From Pedobacter paludis (GTDB lineage: Bacteria > Bacteroidota > Bacteroidia > Sphingobacteriales > Sphingobacteriaceae), in NCBI RefSeq assembly GCF_003173575.1, contig NZ_QGNY01000012.1, forward strand, positions 1-59,014: 59,014 nucleotides of DNA, given 5' to 3'. Positions 1 through 8,793 of this stretch are shown piece after piece. Under the pieces are notes generated by a model. The model worked only from the letters and a program-made list of their open reading frames with translations. It searched no databases and was not told the DNA's origin. Made by a program: the position numbers and the translations under genes. Numbering within the stretch: position 1 is the first letter of the stretch; every line of letters begins with the position of its first letter.

Positions 1-32
1 TAGCAGGCTTAAAACGGCTATAAATCAGTCAA

Positions 33-113
33 GTGCACACTTTTACCGGTATATACTGGCCACTTTAGCTGAAAAGAAAGTGGCCACTTTGAGTAAAAAA
101 CGGTGGCCACTTT
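33..113. repeat. Four-copy periodic direct repeat (GTGGCCACTTT), possible IS end
   Basis: Four direct repeats of GTGGCCACTTT lie at about 33-43 (two mismatches), 56-66 (one mismatch), 80-90 and 103-113. They are spaced 23, 24 and 23 bp apart, roughly two helical turns. The core GTGGCCAC is itself palindromic. Arrays of short direct repeats of this kind are typical of the termini of IS21-family elements, where the transposase binds several tandem sites, so this may be the end of such an element lying mostly outside the window. A multi-site operator for the gene starting at position 152 is the alternative. No transposase is visible. Confidence 0.5.
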
Positions 114-151
114 TTGGATAATCCCCAGATAACCAACAAGCCATTATAAAT

Positions 152-2197
152 ATGAAAACTCTAACCATTGTATTACTTTTTGTGCTGTTTGGTGTATCGG
201 CAACATTTGCGCAAAACCTTAAATTAGATAAGGATACGGCAGGTAACTACGGCTATATAAACAGAAAGGGTGTTTTAAAGATACCCCACAAATACAACAT
301 GTTTGCCAATGAGTTTTCTGAAGGGCTTGCCGCCGTTTATAACGACGGAAAATATGGTTTTATTGATGAGAATGATAAGTTGGTCATTCCATATCAGTAC
401 AGCGAAGTATTATTTGGTTTTAGCGAGGGGCTTGCAACGGTAAAACAGAATGGCAAATGGGGCTATATTGATAAGAAAGGCAATCAGGTTGCGCCTTTTC
501 TTTACGATTTTACGTATGGCTTTGATGAAGGGATGGCGGCTGTAAACCAAGGGGATAAATGGGGGTTTATTGATAGAACTGGCAAACTGGTAATTCCGTG
601 CATTTACGAAAGCGTGTATAGCTTTCGAGAAGGTCTTGTATCGGTAAAACAGAACAATAAATGGGGCTATATTGATAAGACAGGTAAACAGGTAGTGCCT
701 TTTGTATACGATGATGCCGGCTCATTTAATGAAGGTTTGGCGGCGGTGCAACCCACACACGATAAAGGTTTTGGCTACATCAACCAAAAAGGAGAAATGG
801 CTATTCCGGTACAATTTAAAACAGCCTATTCGTTTGAAGATGGAATAGCAATGGCAAGTACCGAAACAAAAAGTTACGTTCATATAGATAAAGCCGGAAA
901 AATAATTGACGTAAATAACCAAACCACCGGAAAAGGGAAATATAGATTTAGAACTGGCGATGTTTATGATGGTGATATCCTTAACGGAAAAAGAACAGGA
1001 AAAGGAAAAAATGTGTGGACAAACGGCGATGTTTACGATGGCGATTGGGTATATGATAAGATGACTGGAAAGGGGAAAAAGGTATTGGCTAACGGAAATG
1101 TGTACGAAGGCGATTGGAATGATAATTTATTAAACGGAAAAGGAAAATATACCTGGGCTGATGGCGCAGTTTACGAAGGCGACTGGGTAAATGGTAACAT
1201 GACTGGTAAGGGAAAGCTGAAATGGGCAAACGGAGATGTATATACTGGCGATTGGAAAGATAACGAACCAAACGGAAAAGGAATTTTTACCAAAAAAAAT
1301 GGAGCGGTAAAAAACGGCGACTGGGCAAATGGTATTTTTACCAGCAGTGTAAAACAACCAGCCACGGTGGCCACAAAAATAAATACGGCCGATGCTGCAG
1401 CACAAAAAGCACTGGTATTTAGAAATGAGGGCAATTACACCGCAGCTTTGCCCGAAGCCCAAAAAGCATTGAAACTTAGCCCAAATAATTTTTTGGCTTT
1501 GTTTGCCAACGGCGTGCTTTACGCAGAATATGAAAAAAATAATGCAAAAGCGATTACATTTTATGCAAAAGCAATTGCGGTAAACGGAAATGATTTTCGT
1601 CCATTTGTGTTCCGAGCGTATTCATATGTAGACAGCAAAAATATGGTGGAAGCCCAAAAAGACTTAGATAAAGCCATAGCGCTAAACCCTAAATGTTTTG
1701 ATTGCTTTACGCTTCGCTCGCAAATTTTGGGTAAAGCGCAAAAATGGGCAGAAGCAAAAGATCAGGCACAGCTTGCCCTTAACTTAAAACCCAATTCAGA
1801 ACGTGCAAAATCGCTTTACGAAATGTACAAAAATTTAGCAGAGCCAGAAACCATTAGCGCAAAGCCTTATGTAAAAAAAGAAGAACCCCAAACTGTTAGC
1901 TATAATAATAATACTTCATCAAATAAATACACCTCAGGCGATTACGCCGACCTAAGCAAAATAAAACGGGTTACTTTTGCTTTTGATAAAGATTATGATG
2001 ATGAAGACAACAACAACAGTAACAGTAACAGAAAAAGAAGAACCAGCTTGAGCCAAAGCGATATGGATAATATCATTAGATCCAATTCGCCATCATCTTC
2101 ATCCAGCTCATCGGGTTACGATAATTGGTTTAGGGAACGAGACAGGCAATCGGACCGAGATTACAAACGGAAAAATGACGGGTACAGGGGTTATTAA
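152..2197 (+). CDS. Secreted WG-repeat / MORN-repeat / TPR protein
   Basis: The 681-residue protein begins with a signal peptide of about 20 residues ending in ATFAQ, so it is exported. Residues ~30-255 hold six to seven WG repeats (for example KWGYIDKKGNQVAP and KWGFIDRTGKLVIP). Residues ~265-395 hold about six MORN repeats (VYDGDW...GKGK pattern). Residues ~410-555 look like TPRs (alanine and leucine at the usual helix positions, NFLALFANGVLYAEY). The last ~110 residues are polar and low complexity, with runs of Asn, Ser and Arg. WG and MORN repeats are generally binding or surface modules; no catalytic domain is seen. It stands alone, preceded by the periodic repeats and followed by a convergent gene. 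The role is unknown; a periplasmic or surface scaffold is an inference. Confidence 0.85.
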   Translation: MKTLTIVLLFVLFGVSATFAQNLKLDKDTAGNYGYINRKGVLKIPHKYNMFANEFSEGLAAVYNDGKYGFIDENDKLVIPYQYSEVLFGFSEGLATVKQNGKWGYIDKKGNQVAPFLYDFTYGFDEGMAAVNQGDKWGFIDRTGKLVIPCIYESVYSFREGLVSVKQNNKWGYIDKTGKQVVPFVYDDAGSFNEGLAAVQPTHDKGFGYINQKGEMAIPVQFKTAYSFEDGIAMASTETKSYVHIDKAGKIIDVNNQTTGKGKYRFRTGDVYDGDILNGKRTGKGKNVWTNGDVYDGDWVYDKMTGKGKKVLANGNVYEGDWNDNLLNGKGKYTWADGAVYEGDWVNGNMTGKGKLKWANGDVYTGDWKDNEPNGKGIFTKKNGAVKNGDWANGIFTSSVKQPATVATKINTADAAAQKALVFRNEGNYTAALPEAQKALKLSPNNFLALFANGVLYAEYEKNNAKAITFYAKAIAVNGNDFRPFVFRAYSYVDSKNMVEAQKDLDKAIALNPKCFDCFTLRSQILGKAQKWAEAKDQAQLALNLKPNSERAKSLYEMYKNLAEPETISAKPYVKKEEPQTVSYNNNTSSNKYTSGDYADLSKIKRVTFAFDKDYDDEDNNNSNSNRKRRTSLSQSDMDNIIRSNSPSSSSSSSGYDNWFRERDRQSDRDYKRKNDGYRGY

Positions 2198-2269
2198 ATC
2201 TGTAAAAAGAACAATTCTTAAAGGGAACTTAGATCTTTCAAAAACCCAACAAATTTACATTTAGAAACT

Positions 2270-2304
2270 CTCCTAGCGAATGTTTCTTTAACCCCAGCTA
2301 GGAG
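2270..2304. terminator. Possible hairpin between convergent genes
   Basis: CTCCTAGC at 2270-2277 pairs perfectly with GCTAGGAG at 2297-2304 across a 19-nt loop, in the gap between two convergent genes. The loop is long and there is no strong T-tract, so terminator function is only inferred. Confidence 0.3.
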
Positions 2305-2315
2305 GTCTTCTTCAG

Positions 2316-3230
2316 TTAGTGCTGACCAGGAAGCTGGGGAACATTATAGCGGTAAATCACGGCATTTTTTCCCTCACTGATGCAGTAGTAGGCCTTTCCG
2401 TCTGGGGTGAAACCCACAGCCTCGCCCTGGCGCTCTAAAATGTAAGGTAGTTTAGTTGGCGTCCGCCTCAAAGTTTGGGAAATGGGTTCTTTACCATTAC
2501 GCAACCAATAATACACATTGGCATAGGTTTTCAATAAAATCTGTTGGCCATCTCGGGATATATCTCCAGAAACGACATACTTTACCAAACCTTTACCTGG
2601 CAGAAAAAGGCTTCCCTGCTTTTTCATTTTAATGGTATCGCCCTTTTTGAAAAACAGCGGTGCTGAATATATTCCAACCGTATCCTGTCGCTTGGATATA
2701 ATGATCAGTTCTTTCAAGATCGGATCAACCATTAAAGTCTCGGCATCCTGCGGACCATTAGGATATTTTAGGTGAACCGCCTCACTTTCGATCTGCATGT
2801 TACCGGAGAACTTGTTCGGCTCTGGGAAACGATATACCGTAACATAAGGGCGGTTGCCTCCATTGTCTCCAATATCGCCGAGGTAAATGTAGCTTTTATT
2901 CTTTACCGGGCCTGGACCACCGGCGATATCTTCGCAATCCGTTACGCCCAAATGCTTTTTTGAAGGATCTCCCTTAAAATATAAGGTAGACAACAAATTG
3001 CCCTTCGCATCGATGGCAAAGAACCGCGAGGTGTCTCCACTGTCGTTATGTATATAAAACAGATTATCTTTGGCAACAAATAAACCAGATGTCTCACTCA
3101 GCTCGGCGGGAATAATCTTAACTGGGGCTTGCTGTGCAGATACAGCGTAAACCAGGCCTACCAACCAAAACGTTATAAATGCAATTCTGGCAGGAACAAA
3201 TGCGATCAGTCTTTTTGTGCTTAGGCTCAT
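2316..3230 (-). CDS. Secreted beta-propeller-like protein
   Basis: This 304-residue protein has an N-terminal hydrophobic signal (residues ~10-32, ending VSAQ) and is predicted to be exported. The mature part has repeating short beta-strand patterns with acidic turns, including a motif near residue 60 (YIHNDSGDTSRFFAID) and another near 105 (TDCEDIAGG). These resemble secreted SdiA-regulated or esterase-like phytase propeller proteins, in which aligned acidic residues bind metal. No enzymatic residues can be assigned with certainty. It may be preceded by a short coupled ORF (stop and start overlap as TAATG). The family assignment is by pattern only and the substrate is unknown. Confidence 0.7.
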   Translation of the reverse strand: MSLSTKRLIAFVPARIAFITFWLVGLVYAVSAQQAPVKIIPAELSETSGLFVAKDNLFYIHNDSGDTSRFFAIDAKGNLLSTLYFKGDPSKKHLGVTDCEDIAGGPGPVKNKSYIYLGDIGDNGGNRPYVTVYRFPEPNKFSGNMQIESEAVHLKYPNGPQDAETLMVDPILKELIIISKRQDTVGIYSAPLFFKKGDTIKMKKQGSLFLPGKGLVKYVVSGDISRDGQQILLKTYANVYYWLRNGKEPISQTLRRTPTKLPYILERQGEAVGFTPDGKAYYCISEGKNAVIYRYNVPQLPGQH

Positions 3231-3421
3231 TAGGGTTTAAGGGTTTGATATCCAATGGCGAATTTGGACATCCTTATTGGAACAATCAAGTCGATTAGCA
3301 AAAAAAACCAAAATCTTACACCTTTTATTTGAACATTACGCTCGTAACCATTTATCACATCATTAAACCAGCTAACAGGTCGCGATTTTCCGTTCAACTT
3401 GTTCATTTCGATATTCAACAC
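3230..3421 (-). CDS. Possible small membrane protein coupled to the propeller gene
   Basis: A 63-codon ORF (or 58 codons from an internal ATG) whose TAA stop overlaps the ATG of the downstream gene as TAATG, a common translational-coupling arrangement. It encodes a basic peptide with one hydrophobic stretch near residues 38-50 (FWFFLLIDLIVPI). No family is recognised. It could be a chance ORF in an otherwise empty 270-bp gap; the overlap is the main argument for it. Confidence 0.25.
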   Translation of the reverse strand: MLNIEMNKLNGKSRPVSWFNDVINGYERNVQIKGVRFWFFLLIDLIVPIRMSKFAIGYQTLKP

Positions 3422-3502
3422 GCAATAAAGGTAACTTTGGTACCGTACTGGATGCTAAATTAATTGCCCTGAAATAATTTTTTTCTTTTAGAATTTGCCT
3501 GT

Positions 3503-3895
3503 ATGAAAAGAATATTGCTCCTTGCTTTTTGCCTTATCGGATCATTTGAAAAATTAATTGCACAAAGTTTCACTGTCGGTCAGGCCTGTCGCTATCAATG
3601 TTTCGGCACATGCGATAATATATACCAAACTTATTTTGGTCAGCACAATGGCCAGCGTGCCTATGTTTTCGATTCAAGTCAGGGAAATCATGCTGAGCTT
3701 GCTTGTTCCATATATTCTGAGTCTACTGTTCTCGGCTCCTGTTATGTAGAGCAATTTGGACTATATTATAGCGGTTATGCCATTAATATTACACAGGTAA
3801 TTACTTGTCCATTAGATTCCTTATCTATGCTACTTATTTCAACATCAGCAGTTTATGGGGCACTTAAGCTTATGGTGCAATATAAGTTTAACTAA
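3503..3895 (+). CDS. Small secreted cysteine-rich protein, unknown function
   Basis: A 130-residue protein with a signal peptide ending near residue 20 (KLIAQ). The mature part has six cysteines (AC, QC, TC, AC, SC and TC) in a context rich in Tyr, Ser and Gly, suggesting disulfide-stabilised extracytoplasmic folding. No known domain is recognised. It ends 8 bp before the stop of the convergent photolyase gene and is not part of an operon. Confidence 0.6.
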   Translation: MKRILLLAFCLIGSFEKLIAQSFTVGQACRYQCFGTCDNIYQTYFGQHNGQRAYVFDSSQGNHAELACSIYSESTVLGSCYVEQFGLYYSGYAINITQVITCPLDSLSMLLISTSAVYGALKLMVQYKFN

Positions 3896-3903
3896 TTGTT
3901 CAT

Positions 3904-5289
3904 CTATAATTTTTGGATAAGGCCAATTGCCCTTGTCCATTTTTTGTATACCTCAATGGGTTTGGGATAGTTATCAATGTCGAACATCCAAGGAATCAGG
4001 ACTTCAATGTCGTTTTTGTCGGAAAGTTCCGGAATCCACTTACGGATGTAATCCTGTGCATGGTATTTGTTCGATTGATGTACCGGATTGGTATACCAGA
4101 TCTCAAAGGCCTGCATATGCCAGTTCATCCAGTTGGAGCTTACATCATAATCGATAAGTTTAGATTCGAAATAATATGCGCCCCAGGTCCAGTCAATTTT
4201 CAAATCGTGAACAAGATAGCTTGCACAGTTTACCCTACCGCGGTTGCTCATGTATCCGGTTTGGTTCAGTTGCCTCATGTGGGCATCAATAAAGGGAATT
4301 CCGGTAATGCCCTGACACCATTTGCGAAACTTCGACGGGTCGTTTTCCCATTCCAGCTTCTTGTTCTTATAACCCTTTGTTTTAAATACCAGGTCTCCAA
4401 ACCGCATGGATTTGAATGTGAAATAATCCCGCCATACCAGTTCGAAAATTAACCACCAGGTACTCTGATTTTTCTTGACGTCTGCCTCGTAAGCAAGCAC
4501 TTTCTCATAAATTTCTCGTGCAGAAATACAGCCCAAAGCCAGGTAAGGAGAGAGTTTTGAACTGTAGTCAAGTCCATCCGATTTATTTCTGCTCCACCTA
4601 TAGCCGGTTAAAAGCTCCGATTTAAAAGTATAATACTGCAACCTTTCTAATGCAGCTTTTTCACCACCATCCATTAACGGCGCTGCCTGATCATACTCAT
4701 GTTTACTAAATCCATAAAGTTCATGGGATGGAAATTTATGATCGGTTATACCTGTAACCGCATTTAATTTAGAAGGGCGATTAAAGGTTTTTCTGGGATT
4801 GGCTTTAGAGCCAGCAGGGATTCTGTACGCCTTGCTGGTAAGCGGAATTTTAGCAATCTCAAACGGTATATCGTCTTTGTGATAAAGTGTTTTGCCCCAG
4901 AAAAAATGAAAGCTGACTTTAGGAGATGCCTCTACAACTTGCTTAACCAGCCCGGTTTCGTAGCTCGCATATTCCTCCTCTGCATATACATCTGTGATGT
5001 CATATTTTTTAATCAGTTCTGGCAACGTTATTTTTGCGGAACTTTCCCCCACAATTAAATGCCCGCCCAAATCTTTCAAGTTCTTTCTCAGATGCAGCAC
5101 AGACTGCTCCATAAATTTAAATCTGATGATGTCTTTTCTCCTAAAGCCAAGTTCAAGCAGCTCAAACTCTTCTTTTTCGATACAGTAGCAGAAAACAAGA
5201 TCTTTGCATTCTTTTTGGGCACTGATTAAACTCTCGTTATCGTGCAATCTCAAATCATTCTTAAACCACACCAGGCCCCGTTTATTCAT
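3904..5289 (-). CDS. Cryptochrome-DASH / photolyase family protein
   Basis: A 461-residue flavoprotein of the photolyase/cryptochrome family. Residues ~5-130 form the N-terminal alpha/beta antenna-binding domain (GLVWFKNDLRLHDN start). The C-terminal FAD domain shows the Cry-DASH type signatures GYRWSRNKSDGLDYSSKLSP, YLALGCISAR and WLIFELVWRDYF, followed by the Trp/Asn-rich segment DYDVSSNWMNWHMQAF. Length fits single-domain bacterial Cry-DASH proteins. Such enzymes bind FAD and usually MTHF and repair cyclobutane pyrimidine dimers, mainly in single-stranded DNA, under blue light; some act as photoreceptors. It is monocistronic and convergent with the small cysteine-rich gene. DASH rather than CPD class I is inferred from the motif set. 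Confidence 0.9.
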   Translation of the reverse strand: MNKRGLVWFKNDLRLHDNESLISAQKECKDLVFCYCIEKEEFELLELGFRRKDIIRFKFMEQSVLHLRKNLKDLGGHLIVGESSAKITLPELIKKYDITDVYAEEEYASYETGLVKQVVEASPKVSFHFFWGKTLYHKDDIPFEIAKIPLTSKAYRIPAGSKANPRKTFNRPSKLNAVTGITDHKFPSHELYGFSKHEYDQAAPLMDGGEKAALERLQYYTFKSELLTGYRWSRNKSDGLDYSSKLSPYLALGCISAREIYEKVLAYEADVKKNQSTWWLIFELVWRDYFTFKSMRFGDLVFKTKGYKNKKLEWENDPSKFRKWCQGITGIPFIDAHMRQLNQTGYMSNRGRVNCASYLVHDLKIDWTWGAYYFESKLIDYDVSSNWMNWHMQAFEIWYTNPVHQSNKYHAQDYIRKWIPELSDKNDIEVLIPWMFDIDNYPKPIEVYKKWTRAIGLIQKL

Positions 5290-5536
5290 TTATTGAAATG
5301 TTATCCTATTGCTTTAATATTATGATGGAGCCCATTGTATATTGGGGCGATTGTAACTGTCAGAACATTTTGGTCTAATAAAAGTTTTGGAGGATGTGTA
5401 GAACCTACTTTAATTCGGATAATTCAGCAACAGCTTTCAATCGTTTATAATCAAAAAACTGCATCCTGTGCAACAGACTAAGTTTTGGTTAATATTTATG
5501 TGTTGCAAATTACACCAAATGCTAATTTAAAGCCGA

Positions 5537-6007
5537 TTATTTGGCTTGTTTTAATACAATCCAAGGCTTCCTATTTGCCCATTTTTGTGATTTTGCCATT
5601 ATCCTAAAGATCGCATTGTCTTTTGAGTAAAAGCCAGCGTTTAATTCCTGCTCGAAATCTCCATCTGATCTTGGATACTCAATCATTTTAATAATTTTAT
5701 CATCATCAAAAAATATAAGCTGATTAATGTCATCCCGATTGTCAATGTCAGAATGTTCAATTGGTTTCAAGTTAACATTCATTTCTTTTTGTACCCGACC
5801 AATATTGGTATAGGGAGCCAGAATCAGCACCTTTGTCCATTTGAACGCAGCTATTTTTTTAAATTCCAGTGTGCCTCCTATATTTCTTTGGACTTCACTT
5901 TTTATTGCTGCCTCAAAATCTCGATCGGTTTCTATTTTATTACAGCTTGTTAGAACTGAAATTAAAAATATGACGCTAAATAATTTATAAAAGAAAATTC
6001 TAATCAT
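5537..6007 (-). CDS. Lipoprotein, unknown function
   Basis: A ~156-residue protein (an upstream in-frame ATG at 6028 would add seven residues). The chosen start gives a compact lipoprotein signal: charged start, hydrophobic core and lipobox LTSC at residues ~19-22. The mature part is mixed alpha/beta with an acidic DDD near the middle and no recognised domain. It is divergent from the Crp/Fnr-type regulator, with about 280 bp between them. It is probably anchored in a membrane facing the periplasm. Confidence 0.6.
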   Translation of the reverse strand: MIRIFFYKLFSVIFLISVLTSCNKIETDRDFEAAIKSEVQRNIGGTLEFKKIAAFKWTKVLILAPYTNIGRVQKEMNVNLKPIEHSDIDNRDDINQLIFFDDDKIIKMIEYPRSDGDFEQELNAGFYSKDNAIFRIMAKSQKWANRKPWIVLKQAK

Positions 6008-6287
6008 ATGAGCTCTGTATCTGATCATGTTTTAAAGTTTAAATTTTTGTTTATTATGATCAGTGTAACTAAAATAAGTTACAAAATTTTGATTTGCTAG
6101 ACGCTTCTTATCGTGCGCAAGCGTATGGCATGTGCATTTAAAAATCTTCTTAATTTTTTTAACCTCATCAGCAAGACTATATACATCTGGGGCATCAATG
6201 TATATATCATCTAATAAGCTATATAAAAATAGCCCATAAAATAAGCTGAAAGTTCTATTTTTGAAGATTCTCTTTAAGCAACTAAAC

Positions 6288-6875
6288 ATGCATAATTTTC
6301 AAGCGCTGTTCGATTACATTGAAGACCTTTCTGGCCAAACGCTTTCTGCGGAGGATAAGCAAGTATTGATGGCACACTTTAAACCCAAAAAAATAAGAAA
6401 ACGACAATACTTTTTACAGGAGGGTGATGTATGTAAATACACCGGATTCATTGTAAAAGGTGCTGCCAAAACGTTTTCAGTTGATGAAAAGGGACATGAG
6501 CACATTTTAAAGTTAAGTGTAGAAAATTGGTGGCTGGCCGATTTTGAAAGTTTTTACAAACTGACACCAAGCCGTTTCAATATTGAAGCACTGGAAGATC
6601 TGGAGATTTTACAAATAACCCATAGCGTAGTTGAAGAATTTATAAAACCCATTCCCGCTTTTTTAGCAATGCAAAATGTGCTGAGCCAAAACAATACCAT
6701 AGCTGCACAAAAGAGGATGCAGTCTTCCATTAGCCAAACTGGCGAAGAGCGGTTTCAGGAACTGGTTAATGATTATCCGCACTTTATACAGCGCTTTCCT
6801 CAGAATTTGATTGCTTCTTACTTGGGTTTAACACCCGAAAGCCTGAGCCGGATCAGAAAAAACGCCTTAAAATAG
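6288..6875 (+). CDS. Crp/Fnr-family transcriptional regulator
   Basis: A 195-residue regulator. Residues ~15-120 form the cyclic-nucleotide-binding-like beta-roll (KKIRKRQYFLQEGDVCKYTGFIVKG). Residues ~150-195 form a short helix-turn-helix (IASYLGLTPESLSRIRKNAL). This layout is typical of Bacteroidota Crp-like proteins that act in single-regulator switches, often lacking the residues that bind cAMP. The start at ATG 6288 is preferred to an upstream TTG at 6261 because the protein aligns with the family from that Met. It lies 91 bp upstream of the SDR gene on the same strand, suggesting that it controls that gene. Confidence 0.85.
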   Translation: MHNFQALFDYIEDLSGQTLSAEDKQVLMAHFKPKKIRKRQYFLQEGDVCKYTGFIVKGAAKTFSVDEKGHEHILKLSVENWWLADFESFYKLTPSRFNIEALEDLEILQITHSVVEEFIKPIPAFLAMQNVLSQNNTIAAQKRMQSSISQTGEERFQELVNDYPHFIQRFPQNLIASYLGLTPESLSRIRKNALK

Positions 6876-6935
6876 ATTGATCTTTGTTAAGTGTATTTAA
6901 TGACTTTTGATAAGATTTAGTTCGCTATACCGCTG

Positions 6936-6943
6936 CATCTTTG
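6936..6943 (+). promoter_or_regulatory. Possible -7 promoter element for the SDR gene
   Basis: CATCTTTG differs by one base from the Bacteroidota -7 consensus TAnnTTTG and lies 23 bp before the ATG at 6967. A TTTTG occurs upstream, but at longer than usual spacing. Confidence 0.3.
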
Positions 6944-6966
6944 AGGTAACATAAATCGTAAAGATC

Positions 6967-7719
6967 ATGAGTAAATTAAAAAACAAAATAGCCGTAATTA
7001 CAGGCGGCAATAGTGGCATTGGATTGGGCATTGCAGAAGCCTTTAAAAATGAAGGGGCTTCTGGTGCAATTGTGGGCAGAAACCATCAAACTTTAGAAAA
7101 TGCGATTGCTCAGCTTGGCAGTGATTTTATTGCCATTAATGCAGATGTAACCCACCTTACCGATCTGGAAAGCATGTTTAAAGAGACGGCAGAAAAATTC
7201 GGCAAAATAGATGTGCTGGTAGCCAATGCGGGAGCAGGAACGACTGGAACGGTTGCAGATGTGAGCGAGGCTGACTACGATAAGACCATGAACCTTAACC
7301 TAAAAAGCGTTTATTTCACGGTACAAAAAGCACTGCCATATATGAATGATGGAGCTTCAATCATTCTAATCGGATCCAACGCCGCACATCGGGCATATCC
7401 ATCATTTGGGCTTTATGGTGCGGCAAAAGCCGCCGTAATCTTTTTGGCGAAAAGCTTTTCGAACGATTTGTTGGCAAGAAAGATTAGGGTAAACGTAATT
7501 ACGCCGGGTACTACAGACACGCCTGCCTTTGATAAATTTGTTCCTGCAGAACACATTGAGGCCGTGAAAGCACAGTTTGCAGGCGTAATGCCAATAGGCA
7601 GAATTGGGCAACCTTCAGATATTGGTAAAACAGCGGTTTTCCTAGCTTCAGATGATTCTTCCTTCTTGCTCGGAACCGAAATCCTGGTTGATGGCGGCAT
7701 GACTTACTTAGCCCAATAA
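6967..7719 (+). CDS. SDR-family NAD(P)-dependent oxidoreductase
   Basis: A 250-residue classical short-chain dehydrogenase. It has the Rossmann glycine motif TGGNSGIG at residues 12-19, the NAG motif at 87-89, catalytic Ser137, and the Tyr150/Lys154 pair (YGAAK). The C-terminus ends in the usual LGTEILVDGG strand. An Asp in NADVT (~60) is the typical adenine-ring contact. Substrate cannot be read from the sequence. It sits directly after the Crp/Fnr regulator and is followed by a strong terminator, so the two form a small regulator-enzyme unit. Confidence 0.9.
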   Translation: MSKLKNKIAVITGGNSGIGLGIAEAFKNEGASGAIVGRNHQTLENAIAQLGSDFIAINADVTHLTDLESMFKETAEKFGKIDVLVANAGAGTTGTVADVSEADYDKTMNLNLKSVYFTVQKALPYMNDGASIILIGSNAAHRAYPSFGLYGAAKAAVIFLAKSFSNDLLARKIRVNVITPGTTDTPAFDKFVPAEHIEAVKAQFAGVMPIGRIGQPSDIGKTAVFLASDDSSFLLGTEILVDGGMTYLAQ

Positions 7720-7732
7720 TTTATGATATACC

Positions 7733-7758
7733 GGCACGGTTAAACCCGTGCCATTTTT
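7733..7758 (+). terminator. Intrinsic terminator after the SDR gene
   Basis: GGCACGG (7733-7739) and CCGTGCC (7746-7752) form a perfect 7-bp GC-rich stem with a 6-nt loop, followed by ATTTTT. It lies 13 bp after the SDR stop codon. Confidence 0.85.
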
Positions 7759-7914
7759 AAAACAGGCATCGTGTGAAATTTACAAAACTTCGTTTGATTT
7801 CTTTTTCGCGATATCAGCGACAGTTTCCTACTTTCCCCAGATGGAAATGAGCAATACATACCTGCGAAGTTAAGATTTACAACTGCGCAGAAATGACGCT
7901 AAAGCGCTGTTCGA

Positions 7915-8787
7915 TCAACAATTTAAATAATCGATAGCGGTTTTATTCGTTACTTTCTTAAAAGGCATGAAACGGCAATCGGGATTCCATTTATTGCCCA
8001 CATATTCAAAACCAGCTGTTTGCATAATCTCCGTTACAATTGCTGTTTGCCAGCTTCTGGCAATAAAAGGTTTTTCGTGATAAACAATTTCCTGATAGCT
8101 TGATTCTGCATTCAGTTCATCATCATTCGTTACGGCAACCAAATCATGGTAATGGTGCAATTGCTTTTCAACATCGAATTTTACGGCACTAAACCAATGT
8201 GCGTACAAGCCGTTAAAACCTGGTTCTGTATGGTTGCTTATCGCTTTTACAGAATAATCGATAAGGAAATTAGAAACTGCATCATGTTCTTCGAAATAGG
8301 AAAGCACAGCCAATCCATTTATGCGAACGTTGTTTTGGAGAAAAATTCCAAGCCGCATAATTTCTTTTAACTCCCTGAGCATACACATAGACGCATTTGC
8401 ACTGCCGATAAAAATCAGATCCTGTTTCTGAGGATGCTGATAATGAATATCTGTACAGTTGGCCTTTAAATAATTTAATCCCGGAAAAGGAGTAAAATAA
8501 TCGGCATTATCCAAACAGCTATAATAATTATGGGGAAATTTTTTAGCGATTGCATTGCTTTCGTAACCATTGCCGGCCATAATTTCCATAATTTGATGCC
8601 CTTTCTCCAAACCGTATTCTTCCATCAAATCAATCAGTTCCTCAATTTTCGGATCGGCCTGATTATAAGTTAAGCTGTAAACTAAATCGTAATGTGGTTT
8701 TGGGATGGCTTGGTTGCAAATCTGATGGATAATTTCTGGCGCCACTTTCACCTCAGCCAATATGAGCTGTTTGATGAGTTCGATCAT
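7915..8787 (-). CDS. SAM-dependent methyltransferase-like protein of the small-peptide cluster
   Basis: A 290-residue cytoplasmic protein. Residues ~65-175 resemble a class I SAM-methyltransferase core: a glycine-rich loop IMAGNGYES (motif I), an acidic residue after the second strand (CLDNADYF), then DIHY and a DLIFIGSANASM strand (motif II/post-II). The C-terminal ~100 residues are unassigned and end FEYVGNKWNPDCRFMPF. The start lies 6 bp downstream of the papain-like gene, so the two are almost certainly co-transcribed with the two tiny basic peptide genes. This context suggests modification of a peptide or protein, which is inference; a metabolite methyltransferase is equally compatible with the fold. 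Confidence 0.65.
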   Translation of the reverse strand: MIELIKQLILAEVKVAPEIIHQICNQAIPKPHYDLVYSLTYNQADPKIEELIDLMEEYGLEKGHQIMEIMAGNGYESNAIAKKFPHNYYSCLDNADYFTPFPGLNYLKANCTDIHYQHPQKQDLIFIGSANASMCMLRELKEIMRLGIFLQNNVRINGLAVLSYFEEHDAVSNFLIDYSVKAISNHTEPGFNGLYAHWFSAVKFDVEKQLHHYHDLVAVTNDDELNAESSYQEIVYHEKPFIARSWQTAIVTEIMQTAGFEYVGNKWNPDCRFMPFKKVTNKTAIDYLNC

Positions 8788-8793
8788 ATGGGT

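Noticed and set aside
1089..1462. Several 60-110-codon ORFs antisense to the MORN repeats
   Set aside because: The repeated codons of the MORN block generate open antisense frames; the sense frame is clearly coding.
3913..4452. 179-codon ORF antisense to the photolyase gene
   Set aside because: The photolyase is certain on the other strand, and the antisense frame reflects its codon pattern; no domain is visible.
6032..6289. 85-codon minus-strand ORF between the lipoprotein and the Crp/Fnr gene
   Set aside because: It runs into the start of the regulator on the other strand, has no recognisable domain and a biased Lys/Phe composition; it fills the space where the two divergent promoters should be.
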